Positions 24,505-36,295 of a stretch of DNA of 64,000 bases are shown piece by piece. Position numbers and translations under genes: made by a program. Source of the stretch: Phanerodontia chrysosporium. Lineage: Eukaryota > Basidiomycota > Agaricomycetes > Polyporales > Phanerochaetaceae. How positions within the stretch are numbered: the stretch's first letter is position 1; every line of letters starts with the position of its first letter. The DNA lies in NCBI GenBank assembly GCA_001910725.1, contig MJGA01000024.1:1-64000 (forward strand). Reading direction: 5' to 3'. The notes beneath the pieces are model-generated. The model was not told the DNA's origin. It made no database searches and was given only the letters and a program-made list of their open reading frames with translations.

Positions 24505-26995
24505 ATGAGTGCCACACAAAAGCATATTGAGAAGGCGATTGGGGAGATCCAACGCAAGGAGAACATCCCAGAGATCGACTTCACGCAGCACCAGCTCGAG
24601 AATGGATTCACGATCTCGACCCAAGAACGTGTCGTGAAAGAGGTACGAGGACACGTCGAACTACTGACGAACCTTCAAGCTTACGATATACCGTTGCTAG
24701 GTGCAAGCACCTGCCATGACCATACCCACCGACGAGCAGTTTTTCTCTCGCGAAGACCCGACGAAACCAGATCATGCCTTCCTGAAGAACCATTTCTACC
24801 GCGAGGGTCGTATCAGCGAGGAGCACGCATTGTACATCCTTGAGAAGACCACAGAGATATTGAGGGCAGAGCCTAATCTCCTTTACGTCGACGCTCCAGT
24901 GACAGGTGTGTCCGCCAACTCTCGTGTCTGCTGCCTCTGCTTACATGGCCCTTCGCGCTACAGTCTGTGGCGATATCCACGGTCAATATGTGCGTCAGCT
25001 GGTGACATCTACGATGCTGACAGTGAAGCTAACCCCACATCCCCCGTCAAGTACGACTTGATGAAGCTATTCGAGCTTGGCGGCAGCCCAGCGAACACAA
25101 GGTACCTCTTCTTGGGCGACTACGTCGACCGGGGGTACTTCAGTATTGAGGTGAATACACGTGTGTTGCGACCGGTGAGCGCCTCGCTGATAACACGATC
25201 AGTGTGTTCTCTACCTGTGGACCCTCAAGATGTGGTATCCCGATACCCTGTTCCTCCTCCGAGGAAACCACGAGTGCAGGCATTTGACTGACTACTTCAC
25301 TTTCAAACTTGAGTGTAAGACCTATAATCTCGTTGTTATGTACTCTGCTCAACGTTATCGACAGGCAAGCGCAAGTACTCTGAACGTATCTATGACGCAT
25401 GCATGCAATCATTCTGCGCACTTCCCCTCGCCGCTATCATGAACAAACAATTCTTCTGCATTCATGGCGGCCTGTCCCCCGAGCTTCACACGCTGGAAGA
25501 TATCCGCAACGTACGCGCTCAACTGATTCTCTTGAGTATATACGCCCGCTAACGTCCCCCTAGATCGACCGTTTCCGCGAGCCGCCAACGCAAGGGTTGA
25601 TGTGTGATATTCTCTGGTCGGATCCGGTGGAAGACTTTGGGCAGGAGAAGACATCTGACAGCTTTGTGCACAACCACGTACGAGGTTGCTCATACTTTTT
25701 CACGTACGTATCCCGTATCATGTCAAGACTTCGTACTCATTGTTTCAATAGGTATCAAGCTGCCTGTCAATTCTTGGAACGGAACAAGCTACTGTCCATC
25801 ATTCGCGCCCACGAAGCTCAAGACGCTGGGTACCGAATGTACCGCAAGACACGGACCACTGGCTTCCCTTCCGTTATGACGCTCTTCTCCGCGCCCAACT
25901 ATCTTGACGTATACAACAACAAGGCTGCCATCTTGAAGTACGAAAGCAATGTGTTGAACATCCGGCAGTTCAATGCGACGCCACACCCGTACTGGCTGCC
26001 GAATTTCATGGACGCATTTACGTGGAGTCTTCCATTTGTGGGCGAGAAGAGTGAGCCGTCCTCGCCTAAATAAATGTAATGATTAACTAACCATTCTGTA
26101 GTCACCGACATGCTTTTGGCTATGCTGAACTGCTGCACGAAAGAGGAGCTGGAGGAAAGCTCAGATGAGGAGGCTCTCGTATCACCGGCACCTTCGGAGG
26201 ACTCGGCTGAGCGTAGGAAAGTCATCAAGAACAAGATCCTGGCCGTTGGTCGCATGTCCCGAGTCTTCGCTTTGCTCCGGTATGTTGGTCAGTGCTACAG
26301 GATTGAGCCATGCTAATGCAGAAATTCCTGGGATTAGTGAGGAGTCTGAGAAGGTCTCCGAGCTGAAGAGCGTGTCTGGCTCAGGCAAGCTGCCGTATGG
26401 CACACTTGCGTTGGGCGCTGAGGGCATCAAAGATGCGATCTCCGGTTTCGAGGATGCGTAAGTATCCTTCTCATTCGAGGCCAAATTCCACGTACTCATG
26501 TTTCTCGATCATAGTCGCAAGTCCGATATCGAGAATGAACGTCTTCCTCCAGAACTTTACGACGCAAGCTCAGAAGAAGGCAAAGCCCTCATGTCGCAGC
26601 CTGCTACTCCGGAGGCGACGTCCACGGCACCTGTGCCCGCCAACGGCGTTGCCGAGGCACTGGAGAAGATCGCAACGGGTCCCGAAGTCACATCTCCAGC
26701 AGGAGGTGCATCGCCGGTGTCTCCGACGTCACCTACGTCGTCTGTGCCCACACCTTTCCGCCGCGGACACGGCCGGCAGGCCAGTCTCGGTACGACTATG
26801 ACCAGTCCCAGTACGCGTCGGCGGAGCCTCGAGAGCACCATGTCTCTCATCAAGGAGGTGTACGATGGCAAGACACCACTCTCCGACGCTGAGCTCGACA
26901 AGCTTGCGGACCAAGTCGCAGACAAGGCGGCTGGAAAGAACGGCGCGAGCGACTCAGGACGATCCACGCCCAGCCCGGCCGCCCCTTCGAGTTGA
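24505..26995 (+). CDS. cna1: calcineurin A, catalytic subunit (PP2B Ser/Thr phosphatase)
   Basis: About 640-660 residues in roughly eleven exons with good GT-AG sites. The metal-binding motifs of the PPP family are all present: CGDIHGQY (GDxHG), GDYVDRG (GDxxDRG), LLRGNHECR (GNHE) and the C-terminal HGGLSPE and [10 protein letters not shown] elements. A calcineurin B-binding helix follows the catalytic domain ([14 protein letters not shown]). Then comes a calmodulin-binding segment ([18 protein letters not shown]) and an autoinhibitory segment containing ERLPPELYD. The tail is Ser/Pro-rich and ends PSPAAPSS. The enzyme is activated by Ca2+/calmodulin and, with calcineurin B, dephosphorylates factors such as Crz1 in stress, mating and hyphal growth. 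The start at 24505 matches the usual N-terminus ([12 protein letters not shown]). Nothing is missing. Confidence 0.96.
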
Positions 26996-27112
26996 TTGCG
27001 TTTGCGTTGAGGAGGTCGATTGCGGAGTCACTGGTTAATACGATGATTGGTGGGGTGGACATACATTATGGGATGGAGCGGCTGTCCATTACGGTCTATG
27101 TAATTTGTTTTT

Positions 27113-27129
27113 TCTCTCTCTCTCTCTCC
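27113..27129. repeat. (CT)n microsatellite
   Basis: A short run of CT dinucleotides follows a T run in the 3' flank of the calcineurin gene. It is probably a simple polypyrimidine tract without further meaning. Confidence 0.8.
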
Positions 27130-27408
27130 GAGACTGTTCTAATTCCCTAAGGCACCTGTAAATTCTGCATACTGGACTGAAGGAGGTACATCGATAATTA
27201 TTAGCATTGATTCGACATGCCTCGTGCACGCGTGCATGTTTGTCCGGCCAGTCCAAGGATGCGCAGTCGCCGGCGCTTGTTGCAACTTTCTCTCGACCGC
27301 CGTATGCCGTGCCAAACCGTGGCTGGGCTCCCAGAGAGTCCAAGGAGACAGAATGCTTTTGGACGTAGACAGGTAGCGCATTGCGATCTATCAAACGTGG
27401 CTGAGCTG

Positions 27409-29004
27409 ATGACCATCTCCGTCCTCAGGGCTTCTACAACTTCGCTAGATCCATGCGAACGAGCTGGGCCAGTTCGGTGCTCCTCGATAACGAGGCGTCG
27501 TGCGCTGCGTGAAGGACCGCAGTCTTCAACGAACGAGGTCGTTCAACGCAACATCCTCGATATCCTTCCCGATGACGTTTTTGCAGTCATATTCGAGGCT
27601 GCGTACTCGCATCAGTTTCCTCATTGCCGGTTGCACGATGGTCTCCCTCTCAACTCACCGGTGGCGGTATCGCACGTCTGCCGCAGGTGGCGACGTATCG
27701 TCCTGTCCCTGCCAGGCCTTTGGAACTGTGTTCATGTCACAGCAGAACAGGGCCGCCACAGTGCACGAATTACCGAGACATACCTCGCGCGGTCCGGGGT
27801 CCTCCCGCTGTCGCTCATGGTTGGCTGCCTCGTGACGAACTTTGAACGGCGGCCCTACTGGGACAAGGTCTTTGACGAGTTTGCGACGACATTGTGGCCT
27901 CCATTTGAACGGAGCTGGGCGCTGCTCCTCGCGCATAAACATCGGTGGAAGCATTGCGCCCTAGCATCCCTCCACCACGAGATCACCGAGCAGCTCCTGC
28001 TCAGCCTCAAAGAATCCAGCTTCCCACTGATGGAGTACTTCAGCGTTCTGTCGTACTCAGAAGTAGACGAGAACCTGACATCCACCGCACTCGACATCTC
28101 CGCACCCAAGCTCGTACATCTACGAACCGACGTTGTGCCTATGTTGGCGTCTCCTCGTGCCATCTTCCAGAAGCTCACCCACCTGAAGCTGCATAACATG
28201 ACCCCTGCGTCACCGGACGTCCTTCACGTCCTCTCCGCCGCATCTGCCACGCTCGTAGACCTGACCTTCGCCGATGTACATTTTGTAACCGAGAAGCCGG
28301 TGTGGCGTATATCACTTCCGGCGCTGCGTAGGCTCACCGTGCACGACGTCACAGAGTCCAAGCGCACATCACTACCCGTTAGCTTTGTTGCTACGCTTTG
28401 CAACTCTGCCACTGCGCTGAAAGAGCTGTTCACTTCGGGCGAGGGTCGACTCCTTCAAGACGTAGAAGAAAGCCAGCTTTCCTTCCCGACTGTCGAGCAT
28501 CTGCAGCTCGTCTTGAGCCCCACGCACCTTCTTCCTCTCGCGTTCCTCCCCGCTTTTCCGGCTGTGAAGGTTGTCGATATCACATCGACTAATTTCATGC
28601 ACGCCTCCAGGCCTAACCCACGGTACCTTCATTTCGCGATGCAGCTGGGAGCATTGCGCCCCACTCCGTTTTGGCCGCTTCTGCAAGTACTGAAGCTCAC
28701 GGGTGTGGACGATGAAACTACAATCGTGCGTTTTGTCAGCAGTCGCCACAAGAGCGGGCACCCCATCAGGCAGCTTGTGCTAGGGAAGGAGACGTATCAC
28801 CTCGGAAAGCAAGCCATGGATATGTGTGCCCATCTGCAAGTCGAGGTGCTACCTAGGGATCACTTCGAAGCTTTCATGCTGTATGGGCGTAGCAGCCCGA
28901 TTCCGCCTTGGGATGCTATCACCGACAAGCCTGCCTTCATTCCCTGGGGCAGTGCTCGATGTGCATGGGAGTTCGAAGACCAGTTTCCGCTGCGATTCGA
29001 GTAG
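27409..29004 (+). CDS. F-box protein with LRR-like C-terminal region
   Basis: A single long exon. The F-box sits early (about 27550-27730: ILDILPDDVFAVIFEAAY, SPVAVSHVCRRWRRIVLSLP, GLWNCVHV), the classic Agaricomycete arrangement in which the F-box binds Skp1 of SCF ubiquitin ligases. The remaining 430 residues contain irregular leucine-rich stretches (LKLHNMTPASPDVLHVLS, LPALRRLTVHDV, VEHLQLVLSP) that would form the substrate-binding part. Stop is at 29002-29004. The frame is open back to 27217, but the first 64 codons there (Arg/Cys-rich) look non-coding, and an acceptor-like CCTCAG lies at 27425-27430. I therefore prefer Met 27409, or a spliced start nearby. F-box families expand rapidly in these fungi, so the substrate cannot be inferred. 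Confidence 0.85.
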   Translation: MTISVLRASTTSLDPCERAGPVRCSSITRRRALREGPQSSTNEVVQRNILDILPDDVFAVIFEAAYSHQFPHCRLHDGLPLNSPVAVSHVCRRWRRIVLSLPGLWNCVHVTAEQGRHSARITETYLARSGVLPLSLMVGCLVTNFERRPYWDKVFDEFATTLWPPFERSWALLLAHKHRWKHCALASLHHEITEQLLLSLKESSFPLMEYFSVLSYSEVDENLTSTALDISAPKLVHLRTDVVPMLASPRAIFQKLTHLKLHNMTPASPDVLHVLSAASATLVDLTFADVHFVTEKPVWRISLPALRRLTVHDVTESKRTSLPVSFVATLCNSATALKELFTSGEGRLLQDVEESQLSFPTVEHLQLVLSPTHLLPLAFLPAFPAVKVVDITSTNFMHASRPNPRYLHFAMQLGALRPTPFWPLLQVLKLTGVDDETTIVRFVSSRHKSGHPIRQLVLGKETYHLGKQAMDMCAHLQVEVLPRDHFEAFMLYGRSSPIPPWDAITDKPAFIPWGSARCAWEFEDQFPLRFE

Positions 29005-29598
29005 GTTTGTGGCCCTCTTGGCTTTCTCGTACATAAATGGAGAGCTAATATTACCTGCATAGTAGTGATTGTATTTCTACTCTATGTCCAGTGTATAGAT
29101 TGGAATATCTTAGCGTTGGGCGGTCGCAACCGGTGCGCGTCTGAGGCAGGTGGCAATTCCCGTGCGTCCTAATATGGCAGTCGTTGTAAACGTCGACCCA
29201 AACAAGAGTGCTCGAGATCGCAACCGAGCAAGAATGCAGCGCGTCAAAGTCTCTATTGGGGCTTTTGCCTTGGTTGCACGGGTGAAAGTGATGCACATTC
29301 GGCTGTTTGGGGGGCAAAACCCGATGCTTGAAGGCGATAAAGTACGGACAGTCCTGGAGCGCGGCGGAAGAGATGTCGATAGACTCGCCTTCCTACAGCT
29401 GCACATGTCCCAAATCATATTCAGTTCGAATTGTACAAAAAGAGATTACATCGTTGGTTCTGAGCGTTCACCGTTGCAGAGCGGCCTCGTGCCTACCTCG
29501 AGGCGGCCTGCACATGGCTTCTCGTGCTCGGTCGCCTCCTTTCATCAAACTTGCTGTCGCCATCCTCGACGCTCTTGATACGTCTCCCTCCGTTCCCC
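29005..29598. other. intergenic, upstream of the RRM gene
   Basis: Open frames on both strands (29150-29578 +, 29110-29418 -) overlap and show no domain. It probably holds the promoter and leader of the next gene. Confidence 0.4.
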
Positions 29599-32027
29599 AT
29601 GCCTAGCAGCGACTTTCTGGATGCTGTCCACCCACTTCTCACTGAGCCGACTTTGTACCTCGCGGATGTTCCCGCCCATATCACCTGGGTAGACATTGAG
29701 CCACTCTTCAAAAAATGCGGGACAGTCACCACGGATGGGTGGAGTAACTCCGCGAACAGCAACAGAATCTTTTGGACGTTGCAATTTCAGAACATCTTCT
29801 ATGGTTCGTGATTTGCTTGAGCTATGGTCATCGTTCGCGGTTCCATCCTATCCTCCAGCCGAGATGGCTCTTGCCACCCTGCAAAATCTACCCATGCCCA
29901 ATTCCAAGCCGCCGTACAACCTCAGGCTCTCGCACTCGCCGAGTCTTGCGTTCCCTGCGCCACTGAGAAGACTTTACCCTCAGTACGTGAAAACTAAGAA
30001 GACGGTTGAACACCCTCTTCTTCTCTGCACGGCGCAGAAGGTTTTTCAGTGGTTCAGACACGCGGGACCGTTAGTGTCAGTGCGAGTGAACGTGGACATC
30101 GGTTTTGCTCAGACTACGTGTGTCTTGGAGTACTGGGAGGAGGAGCACGCACGCTATGCCTTGACATATTGTCAGACTCTTCATTCTTCACTCAAAGCCT
30201 TTCCCCCGTTTGTTCTGCGCATCTTCAACCCCACGAGCCTGCTTTGCTCGGTATGTATACACTACCCAGCAGCGTCTGATTCTCTCTCGCTTACGGCGTT
30301 GTCACAGAATCTAGGAGCTGCCATTCACGAGAATGACATCCAGGGAAGGTTCAAGAAAGTATGTGCAGTTATCATGACTCATGCGACGAGGAGCACATTA
30401 TTCATTGGCGGCTATGATGCACCAGTTCGGCAAGATCATCAAGCGAGTGCACATTACATTGCTGAGAAAAGCAGTACTAATAGACATATAGCATACGAGT
30501 GGTACACCCTAATACCATCCATTGCCATGCATATATCATATACAATACTCGCTACGAAGGTCCGTCAGTATCACGTCGTAGTCCACCTGCAACTGACTAG
30601 TACATGCAGCTGCATCTGCGATGCGCGAAATGAAGGACAAGATGTTTGGTTCGAACAAGATATATGTTCGCTTCTTCGAACCTGCCATCCAAGATATCTT
30701 CCAGGATGGACAACCGAGGGACAAGCCCGGTTCATCCTATGCCGGACGAAAGACCCATGTAAGCATGTTGGGTGTATGATACGACGCCGATTGTTGATAA
30801 GGTGCACAGAACCCATCTGGCCAAGAGAAGACGAAGGCACAGGACGCCTGGTCTGAGCCGGGAAAACAGTACGGGCCCGCACCTCAACGAAACACAAAGC
30901 CGGAGTCGGAGCAGAGCACACAGGAACGGACGGACGAGCTTCACAGATTGCGTGCTGATGCACGGAGACTGCGAGCGGAAGCGTCAGCTGTCACTGAGCG
31001 CAATGCCGCAAAACGAATGGCTGCCATGCGCGCTACGCAGGCTGCTCAGAAAGCAGAGGAGGAGGCGCGTGCGAAGAGGGCAGCGGAGGAGGCATCCGAA
31101 GCAAAGGCAGGAGAGGCAGCAGCAGACCTTCAGGGCAGCCGAGGGAAAATGGAGGAGCGAGTCTCCGAGGCCGACGCCATGGTTGCAGAAGCAGAGAGAA
31201 TGCTTCGCGAGGCCAAGCTATTACGGGATCGGCTGGTCCAAGAGCTCGATGACTTGAAGAGGAAGCACAACTCAGTTCAGCAACGCGAGGCCGAATGTAC
31301 TCGCCAGCGCAGAGAGGCACTCCTCAGCGAGGCTGCTCTGCAAGCCAAGCGAGAACGGCTAGAGCGGGACGAGCAGAGAATCAAACAAGAGACCCGAGGA
31401 GAAGACGAGGAGGTCTGTCGGCGCGCGGACCTCGCCGAGTCTATTGTCAAGATGAAGGAGCTTTCCTGCAACGAGGAAACAACGCAGACCGGGCAAGGTG
31501 ATGGCGGGTCGAGAGACGATGCGCAGGGTTGGACTGCAGATGCTGAGGAGGTAGGAGAGGAGGGATGGCGGCAGCACAACTATAAAGCTGCGTCGGCTAA
31601 AGAACGCGCAAGATGTAAGCAGAGAGACATGCTCCCATGGTCACAGCGAGTCAGCTGGGGCTCCAAGCATGCGATACAAAGGTTCAAGAACGTGAGTCTG
31701 GAATTTGACGAGATCAGATTCAACGACGGCCAGCCACTTACGTTCGAGAGCGTCCCATGGCCAAACCTCGGGGACCCCAATAAGCTCGCCCCCAAAGACA
31801 TCGACTGGTCCTCTGTGGAAGCTTTCTTCTCCGAAGTACGCGCGTTGGCAGAGGCAAGCGAGTACAAGGAGCTGGTGGTAAAGACGCACCGGAGGTTCCA
31901 TCCAGACAAATGGCGCGCACGAGGACTGCTCAGTACCGTGCTGGACGACGATCTACGGAGTAAGCTGGAAGCCGCAGGGCTAGTTGTATCGCAATCGCTT
32001 ACTCCGCTCTGGAGAGAATGTAAATAG
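29599..32027 (+). CDS. RRM-repeat protein with coiled coil and C-terminal J-like HPDKW domain
   Basis: From Met 29599 (MPSSDFLDAV) exons give an RRM-like unit (TLYLADVPAHITWVDIEPLF ... FWTLQFQNIFYAEMALATLQ). A second follows, with VFQWFRHAGPLVSVRVNVD and VLEYWEEEHARYAL. A third has GRFKKFGKII, then AYIIYNTRYEAASAMREMKD and SNKIYVRFFEP. RRMs bind single-stranded RNA. A phase-0 intron (about 30762-30810, GTAAGC...GTGCACAG) leads into a 250-residue Ala/Glu/Arg coiled coil. The end is a domain with THRRFHPDKWRARGLL and SLTPLWRECK, the J-like module seen at the end of many basidiomycete proteins. No ATG is available to start the coiled-coil part on its own, so I keep one gene. Splicing inside the third RRM (30400-30590) is unresolved, and a one-base problem may exist there. 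Confidence 0.68.
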
Positions 32028-32280
32028 ATCTCATGTATGGTCTAAATAAGTTGGTCAGACTTTTCCGAGCTCTCACTCGCGAGAACACAGACAAAACGTA
32101 GAAGCTAGAATGAGAGGTGTGGAATACATACTCATGAGTTCGATGGGGGACGAACGCGCTTGCAGTTCAGTTCAGCTCTCGTACAACAGATTCGGCAAAG
32201 ACCGATCAGCACTGTAAATGGTAGTAGCGGCGGCAACAGCTCTTGCTGTGAGCTCATCGTGCACGACGACGAGCACAACC

Positions 32281-32358
32281 ATGTCGGCCTCCAGCGATGC
32301 CCAAATTGAAGTGCCCAAGCCCGAGCGTCCGCGCCCGGTGCCCGCATGCCGTCACTGA
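32281..32358 (+). promoter_or_regulatory. short upstream reading frame overlapping the eIF4E start, or true N-terminus
   Basis: An ATG in good context (CAACCATG) at 32281 opens a 25-codon frame (MSASSDAQIEVPKPERPRP...) that stops at 32356-32358, thirteen bases inside the eIF4E-family frame starting at 32346. It could be an overlapping upstream ORF that lowers translation. Equally, it could be the real N-terminus, cut off by one missing base near 32344, as its composition is like the following N-terminal tail. Confidence 0.4.
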
Positions 32359-33730
32359 ACCAGTTGGCGGCGCGCATCAACCTCAATCCACCAGCGACGT
32401 CCTCGTCCTCCGCGTCACGACCCCGCCTCGCCGCCGCGCTCCTGCGCACCGGTTCGCAGGCGTCGCTGTCCTCGAACGCGACCTCTGTTGCAGACTCGAC
32501 TGCGGTCAACGCTCCGAGCACGCGGTCGACGTCCCCCGCGGCCCTTTCGACGTCACCGCCCCACAGCACGACGGCGACCCCGGTCGGCGACAAGGGCGAG
32601 CCCCTGACGGAGGAAGGCCTCGAGAAGCTGAACAAGGAGGTGCAGGACGAGGAGGCCGAAGGCGCTCAGGCCGAACCCAAGAAGAACAACTTCCCGCGGG
32701 GATACAAGAACATCCCCAGCCTCGACGCCATCACTGCACGCCTGGCAAAGGCCAGGAGTCTCAGTGTCGACGGCACAGCGAAGCCCCCAGAGCCCGAGAC
32801 GATAGAGGACCCGAAGACTCCTGGGCTGCGTGTCAAGGCTCCTGAGCACCCCCTTGAGCACGCCTGGTACGTGATATGCGCCTACACTTGCACTGTCGCT
32901 CATTGCGTGCCAGGACGATCTACCACGATTGCAAGTCGAAGGCACCGTTCACACCAGCGGCGGCCCCGGCGAACATCCCCCAACCTCTGCGCATGCTGCT
33001 GCAGACACGGACGAGTACGAGGCCGGGCTCACGGTGATTGGCGAGTTCGACACCGTCGAGTCCTTCTGCCGGTACTTCAACTGGCTCAAGCCGCCCTCAA
33101 AGCTCGAGCGCAACTCGAACTACCACCTCTTCAAGTCGGGCATCAAGCCGATGTGGGAAGATGAGGCGAACGCGAACGGCGGCAAGTGGGTCCTGACGAT
33201 GAAGAACAATCCGCAGCTGCTCGATCGTTGCTGGGCGTGGCTCGCCATGGCGCTCGTAGGCGAGGACCTCGACGAGGGCGATGAGATTTGCGGCGCCGTC
33301 GTGAGCCTGCGGAGCAAGGTCGACCGCATACAGCTGTGGACGCGCAGCAAGGACGACGTCGAGAAGATCAACGGCATCGGCAAGAAGATGGTCAAGCTCC
33401 TCGACGTATCGGAGGCCGACGGTATCGGCTTGGAGTTCCAGGTATGCACCGACTGTTCGCTGCGCATACAATCAATACTGACACCGCGCTCGACAGTACA
33501 ATACAGACGACCGTCCGACGCCGAACAAGTTCCTCTCGATCCAGGCTCTCCCCCAGACTGCGTACCGCAGTTCGTTCCACGTGAAGCCTGGTTTCAACAG
33601 CCCCGTCTCTGCCACAGGAGAGGGCCCCGGCGCTGCCCCCGCGCCTGGTCCAGGCAGTGCGTTCGCTAGTTTCGGCGTGGGAGGCGGAGGCGTTCTCGGA
33701 GGTTCGGGTTGGAGAAGCAAGCGGCCGTGA
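32346..33730 (+). CDS. eIF4E-family mRNA cap-binding protein (class II/4EHP-like), frame one base short
   Basis: A disordered N-terminal tail (MPSLNQLAARINLNPPA...) leads to the eIF4E core: HPLEHAW, then after an intron (32868-32923) TIYHDCKSKAPFTPAA; GEFDTVESFCRYFNWLKPP; NYHLFKSGIKPMWEDEAN; GGKWVL; EICGAVVSLRSKVDRIQLW. A second intron (donor GTATGC about 33442) gives YNTDDRPTPNKF and a Gly-rich tail ending at TGA 33728-33730. These proteins bind the m7G cap at the start of translation. FHLFK/GIKPMWEDxAN-type spacing recalls 4EHP, and the second cap-sandwich position looks like Tyr, not Trp. The frame breaks at the C5 run 32977-32981: one more C joins ...APANIP to PTSAHAAADTDEYEAG. No splice pair rescues it (the best, 58 bases long, fails on phase). 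I take it as a sequence indel in a conserved gene. Confidence 0.85.
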
Positions 33731-34296
33731 ACAATAATCGGGTTAGGCACGAATCAAAGAGCTAGGAAGGCTTGTACCTATAAGGGATCTCATGGACGCA
33801 AAAGATGTACTATACACGTCGTGTCTAGGGTTTCAGTCTGGATTCATACATCCATTGGCAGAATAGTTATCCTCTGCACTTATTTGGGTCTACGTGGCGA
33901 GTCGCACTAGGGAGCTTGCAAGACATATCTTCCATTTCAACTGGTAGTTACAAGATCATGGCCGGCAGGGCAAACTTTACATTATGTACAACGGCAGCGG
34001 AATTCTAGCTGAAGGCATGCAGAAGGAGGGAATTTGATTCGGCTCATGACAGCAGACGGGAGATGCAAGTGGGAGTGAGAGGGGGTTTGCCGGAGCTGGG
34101 CAAGCAGAGCTGGATAGGTAGAGGAAAAGGGGAATTGAAAACGACAGCAGATTGGAAAAGAATATATAGGGTAAAGGCGGTTACAACACAGAGTCCAGAT
34201 GTTCTTTGATCTTGTTCGCGGTCTTTGGATTCAACTCCACCACCAACCACACCAGAAATGCGGAGAGTGCGAAGGGAGGGAGGAAGGGAGGATTGT
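33731..34296. other. convergent 3' flanks
   Basis: A 566-base spacer between the ends of the eIF4E-family and bZIP genes. No gene or repeat was seen. Confidence 0.5.
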
Positions 34297-36295
34297 TCAG
34301 ATGTGCAATTTGCCGAACATCTTCTCGAGACAGGCGCCCGTGTCGCACTTGCCGGGCACAGGACTCGACATCCGCGCCGGCCGCGGGGATGGCGTGACAA
34401 TGCGTTCGCTGGGAGCAGACGTCGCCGGCTGCTGCGCAGGCGCGTGCGGCGCGTCGACGTCGACGACGCGTAGCACAGCCTTGCCCTCCAGGACACGGCG
34501 AACCTTGTCGGTGTCGAGCTTGGAGTTGGAAGTCGAGCCGCCCGAGAATGCGTCCCAGAAGGCGGAGCCAAGCTTTCCGAGAAGCGTCTGCGACGCCATA
34601 CTTGCAAGCATTGCCTGCTGAGCGGTTGGTGTGGACTGCTTTCCAGGGAGCTGGCCGGGGAGCGTCGCAGGTGCGGGCGAAGGTGAAGACGGAGGCGACG
34701 GATACGCACTCGCGGCAGCCTTCCCAGAGAGAACCGAAGACGACGAGCTCTTCGTGACGTTCGTGAAGAAGTGGGGGCGTAGGTTTGTGGCAAGACCGCT
34801 GAGCTGCGGCGACGGGCTCTTGCTGCCATCCGAGTGCGGTTGACCCTGGGCAGCACGCATGTACGCCTGCTGCTGTGCCATCCGCGTCCAGAGGTGCATG
34901 CGATATCTACGATACTGTAAGCACAAGTGATAGACAGCAAAGACAAAGCGAACGTACGCATCGAGTGTCTTCATCGTGAATGGGTTCATCTCGGTGAACG
35001 AGTCGAAGGGCGTCATTGGCATCGAGATCTCCATCGTCTGCTCGGGTTGTGCCTGGCCGTTGAGACTGGGGTTGATGTTCTCTTGCAAGCCCGTGCTGCG
35101 CTTCGCAGTTGCCGGTTTACCCGAAAGCACGCTCGAGAGGTCGGGAACAAGGGTAGTGTGCACAGGCGTAATACCGCCAAGTCCAAGGTTTCCGCCCCAG
35201 AAGTTGCGGCCTGCGAGGCGTGGAGACATCGGCAGATCCTTGTGCAAGTTCGGCGTGAGCATCGGGCTCTTGGGCGCAGGAGACGGTGTCGGCGGCGGGC
35301 TCTTGAGGCCAGAACCAGCAAGCGCCGCAGCTGCCGAGATAGGTGGCAGCGGCGCAGGTGGTGGGAGCACAGGGGTGTCCGCGCGGCCCCTGCCTTCCAA
35401 GAGCGCCTTCTTCAGCGCGTCAATCTCCTGGCGCAATGCCTTGTTCTCATCGCTGGTGTTGCGCAGTTCGGTCCGAATGGCATCCAGCAGGCGGTCACGC
35501 TCAGCGATATCGCCCTCGAGGGTCGAGATGTATTCTATGGCAGCGTGTTAGAGAAATGGATCGATGATCGACAAGAACGTGTGCATTACTGACCCTTTCG
35601 TCTGACGCGGAAGTTCCTCGCGCTGATCTTGTTGCGCAGCTGTCGCTTCTCCTTGCTCGACATCTTCTTGTACTCCTCAGGTGTCGGACGCCAGTCGTCG
35701 GGGTCCATGGTGGTAGTCGTAAGGATGCTAGCGGAGGGGGTCTTGTCCCGCTTGTCGTTGGCGGCGGCGACTTTCTTGGTAACGCCTCCAGACTGCACGG
35801 TGCCCTTGCGTGATTTGCCCTTACCACCCACCTTGGGAGCGGCAAAGCCATCGTTCTCGGGTATCGCCGCCTCCTCTTCCTCGTGTTCCTCCTCCTCATC
35901 GCCGAACTCGCTGCGAGCAGATGTGGCGGGGGTCTCGACGAGCTGCGGGTCAATCGTGCCGGGGGAATCACCTGAGCTATCGGAGCTGCTTTCCTCGAAG
36001 ATGGGAGGGAAGCCACCCAGGAAGTCGTGCGATGTTGTCGACATGGGCGCTATGGCCTGCGGTTCGAGCTTCGTGAAGTCGTCCTCGAGATATGGATCGG
36101 TGAAAAACTGGCTGTTGGGGTTAAACGCCATCTCAAACGCCGTTGGGGGTGTCTGCGGGAGAGCGCGAATGACTGCGACGGGGAGCTCGAAGACGAGCGC
36201 GAAGAGGAGGTACCTGGACCTGTCGAGGGTCCAGCGAACATGTCAAAGTTGAAGAAATCGTCGAAATTCGGTGGTTGCGCAAAGTCAGCCATCAT
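34297..36295 (-). CDS. bZIP transcription factor
   Basis: From MMADFAQPPNFDDFFNFDMF, an acidic N-terminus (SQFFTDPYLEDDFTKLEP; FGDEEEEHEEEEA) leads to the bZIP. The basic region is KEKRQLRNKISARNFRVRRK, containing the N-x7-R signature. An intron (about 35528-35601) then joins in phase to EYISTLEGDIAERDRLLDAI and further leucine heptads. The C-terminal part is Pro/Ser-rich with another intron near 34915-34970 and ends CLEKMFGKLHI, stop 34297-34299. bZIP dimers bind DNA in the nucleus; the target and pathway are not readable here. The first intron (36145-36220, GTACCT...CCGCAG) leaves the frame one base out, with a five-G run (36145-36149, + strand) at the junction. The true start could instead be the Met of MAFNPNSQFF at 36131. 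Confidence 0.88.

Noticed and set aside
27113..27129. CT run as a transposon or promoter sign
   Set aside because: A simple microsatellite in a 3' flank; such tracts are common and carry no further evidence here.
27217..27408. In-frame N-terminal extension of the F-box gene
   Set aside because: Arg/Cys-rich with no conserved look; a later Met and a possible acceptor are better placed.
32924..33010. A 58-base intron to explain the eIF4E frame change
   Set aside because: The candidate GTTCAC...GCTGCAG pair leaves the wrong phase, and it would remove a segment normally coding in this family.
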